DNA of 7,481 nucleotides from Nitrospira sp. (GTDB lineage: Bacteria > Nitrospirota > Nitrospiria > Nitrospirales > Nitrospiraceae), in the NCBI GenBank assembly GCA_015904055.1, contig JABMDE010000094.1:7792-15272 (forward strand). Direction: 5' to 3'. The notes beneath the pieces are model-generated. The model saw only the letters and a program-made list of their open reading frames with translations, did no database searches and had not been told where the DNA came from. Of the stretch, positions 6,684 to 7,481 are shown piece by piece. The translations under genes were made by a program, and so were the position numbers. Each line of letters opens with the position of its first letter. The first letter of the stretch is position 1.

Positions 6684-6703
6684 GGATGACTATTCTCTGT
6701 CAA
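6675..6703 (-). promoter_or_regulatory. vapBC promoter (-35 TTGACA, -10 TATCAT)
   Basis: On the minus strand a perfect TTGACA (6703-6698) is followed after exactly 17 bases by TATCAT (6680-6675). This is the best sigma-70-type promoter in the window. It lies about 30 bases upstream of the vapB GTG, leaving a short leader that contains the GGAGG ribosome-binding site. Confidence 0.65.
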
Positions 6704-7000
6704 TGGAGATTCGGGAGAGGATCGGCGCAACCAGAGATCAGAACAACTGAGCACCGATCGGCATGTTAACCCGCATCGCCACCATCAGCGCTGTGAACAG
6801 CCGTTCATTCGCGCATTGGAATTGTTGGGCCTGACGCTCGCGGATGACCGATGGAAAGGTCGGCGAAAAGAATTGACCCGTGCCCACGAACTACTGTGCG
6901 ATGCCATGAGGGCGGAACAGAGTAGGCAGCGACCTTGCTGCCCTGGACCGCGACTTCCTTCATTTTGCCGTGGCCGCCAGAGCTGGGCGATGATGGGGAA

Positions 7001-7023
7001 TGCACAAAACAAGACTTGACCCT
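7001..7023. other. Possible mobile-element-associated motif (AAGACTTGACCC-like)
   Basis: The plus strand reads CAAAACAAGACTTGACCCT; its complement contains AGGGTCAAGTCTTG. I recall GGGGTCAAGTCTTG-type sequences beside Y1/REP-associated transposases in several phyla. No transposase is present nearby. It sits directly before a tandem repeat and an inverted repeat, which makes a mobile-element scar more plausible. This is unverified recollection. Confidence 0.25.
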
Positions 7024-7041
7024 CAACTTTTCTCAACTTTT
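7022..7041. repeat. Perfect tandem duplication of a 10-bp unit
   Basis: CTCAACTTTT is present twice in immediate succession (7022-7031 and 7032-7041). It lies in non-coding sequence between the AAGACTTGACCC-like motif and an inverted repeat. Confidence 0.8.
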
Positions 7042-7070
7042 CCTGCCCGCCGAATCTTGTCGCAGGCAGG
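7042..7070. repeat. REP-like inverted repeat
   Basis: CCTGCC (7042-7047) pairs with GGCAGG (7065-7070) across 17 bases. A 5-bp alternative register pairs CCTGC with GCAGG at 7062-7066. GC-rich short palindromes of this kind resemble REP elements, but other copies in the genome would be needed to call it one. No T run follows, so it is not a classic terminator. Confidence 0.4.
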
Positions 7071-7242
7071 TCATTCGTCATAGGGTTCGGACGCATTACT
7101 CCTTACCCTCACGCCACTACGACCCGCGGTTTAGGAAAGCGTCTTCGACGGTCCGATTGACTTACTTCCAGCCCATGAATAGAGTTCGTCTTGCACTTAG
7201 AACCAGATCACTCCTTACAGGGGTTATAGGAACTAGAAAGAC

Positions 7243-7401
7243 ATGAACGAACTCGAGTTTCTTCCGGGTTTTTTTAGAGCTGTCACTGATTACGCAGGTG
7301 TTATTATCGGCGGACTGACTGCGCTTGGTGGGGTCATACTTACAAATCGGGCCCATGCTCGTAGACTAAAAGAACAGTTTGCACCACTGCTGTCCGGTTA
7401 A
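7243..7401 (+). CDS. Small single-pass membrane protein, hypothetical
   Basis: This 52-residue frame starts MNELEFLPGFFRAVTDYAG and ends with LLSG and TAA. Residues about 16-34 (DYAGVIIGGLTALGGVILT) form a glycine-rich hydrophobic helix long enough to cross a membrane. It is followed directly by a basic segment NRAHARRLKEQF (35-46). That layout suggests an N-out, C-in helix anchor by the positive-inside rule. The pattern of a short acidic N-terminus, a GG-containing helix and then TNRxxxRR is familiar from the N-termini of longer hypothetical proteins. This one may therefore be a truncated relative or a genuine small protein. The ribosome-binding site is weak (AGGA about 12 bases upstream). 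I cannot assign a function, and coding status is moderately supported by the composition alone. Confidence 0.5.
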   Translation: MNELEFLPGFFRAVTDYAGVIIGGLTALGGVILTNRAHARRLKEQFAPLLSG

Positions 7402-7442
7402 ATTTGCTCCCATGACCATGAAAGCAAGGACTGGAGCGGGAT

Positions 7443-7467
7443 TCGGAGCGTCGAGGGGTGTCTCCGA
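7443..7467. repeat. Short hairpin candidate near the window end
   Basis: TCGGAG (7443-7448) pairs with CTCCGA (7462-7467) across a 13-base loop, about 40 bases after the small membrane-protein frame. Only a short TTT follows, so terminator function is doubtful. Confidence 0.25.
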
Positions 7468-7481
7468 TTTGAAATTGCCGA

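Larger units (their letters stand above)
6704..7242. other. Gene-poor stretch with possible gene remnants
   Basis: No convincing gene is seen over about 540 bases. In the plus frame, bases 6792-6920 read like protein (CEQPFIRALELLGLTLADD, then RWKGRRKELTRAHELLCDAM). The frame has no good start and runs into proline- and arginine-rich noise afterwards. I do not recognise the family. On the minus strand, about 6995-6920 reads GGHGKMKEVAVQGSKVAAYSV, which also looks coding-like but lacks a start and continuation. The two patches meet near 6920, as if two degraded genes were joined. The rest (7022-7070) is repeat sequence, and 7071-7242 shows nothing I can assign. Confidence 0.4.

Noticed and set aside
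6785..7096. 103-residue minus-strand frame
   Set aside because: No motif, start signal or coding-like pattern was seen in this frame; it is probably a chance opening in the gene-poor stretch.
7096..7217. ACTCCTTAC occurring twice (near 7098 and 7209)
   Set aside because: A 9-base repeat with no further shared context is weak and likely chance.
6935..7246. 103-residue plus-strand frame ending near the small membrane protein
   Set aside because: Arginine- and proline-rich composition, no domain-like pattern, a frame running across the tandem repeat and inverted repeat, and no good start signal.
7246..7275. AACTCGAGTT palindrome followed by a run of seven T as a terminator
   Set aside because: The palindrome has no loop and is about 13 bases from the T run. 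The T run is explained as Phe codons in the small membrane protein frame.

Overview
The window looks like a chromosomal segment of a Nitrospira-like bacterium. I infer this from the protein style, the moderately high GC, and the nadC-birA-coaX-grpE-dnaK gene order. It could not be checked by a search. The left two thirds is ordinary housekeeping sequence. The right third is a disturbed region with broken genes, a toxin-antitoxin pair and repeat debris.

Bases 1-3549 hold a tight, co-directional plus-strand cluster. It contains the 3' end of valS (valyl-tRNA synthetase), nadC (quinolinate phosphoribosyltransferase, NAD synthesis), birA (biotin-protein ligase without a DNA-binding domain) and coaX (type III pantothenate kinase, CoA synthesis). 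valS-nadC and nadC-birA are each separated by only 3 bases, so they are probably one transcript and translationally coupled. Together they provide cofactors (NAD, biotinylated carboxylase, CoA) and charged tRNA.

Bases 3550-5505 hold the heat-shock pair grpE-dnaK. A candidate promoter and a 7-bp inverted repeat lie in front of grpE. No CIRCE element and no hrcA are seen. grpE is intact, but dnaK is cut off at the end of its ATPase domain (after residue 375 of an expected roughly 640). The linker and substrate-binding domain are missing. About 160 bases of unassigned sequence follow, and then the C-terminal half of rsmE (16S rRNA m3U methyltransferase). The dnaK substrate-binding region, any dnaJ, and the rsmE 5' half have therefore been lost or moved. 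The most economical reading is a deletion or rearrangement between dnaK and rsmE, possibly linked to a mobile-element end next to the rsmE break. An assembly join is the main alternative.

Bases 6005-6703 hold a minus-strand vapBC toxin-antitoxin operon. It has a GTG start for vapB, a 4-base ATGA overlap between the genes, a strong -35/-10 promoter and a palindromic operator candidate over the -10. From about 6704 to 7242 there is no convincing gene. That stretch has a coding-like remnant, a tandem 10-bp repeat and inverted repeats. At 7243-7401 there is a plausible 52-residue single-pass membrane protein. I see no tRNA, rRNA, CRISPR array or complete transposase gene, and no convincing novel multi-gene system. 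The notable feature is the broken dnaK-rsmE junction.
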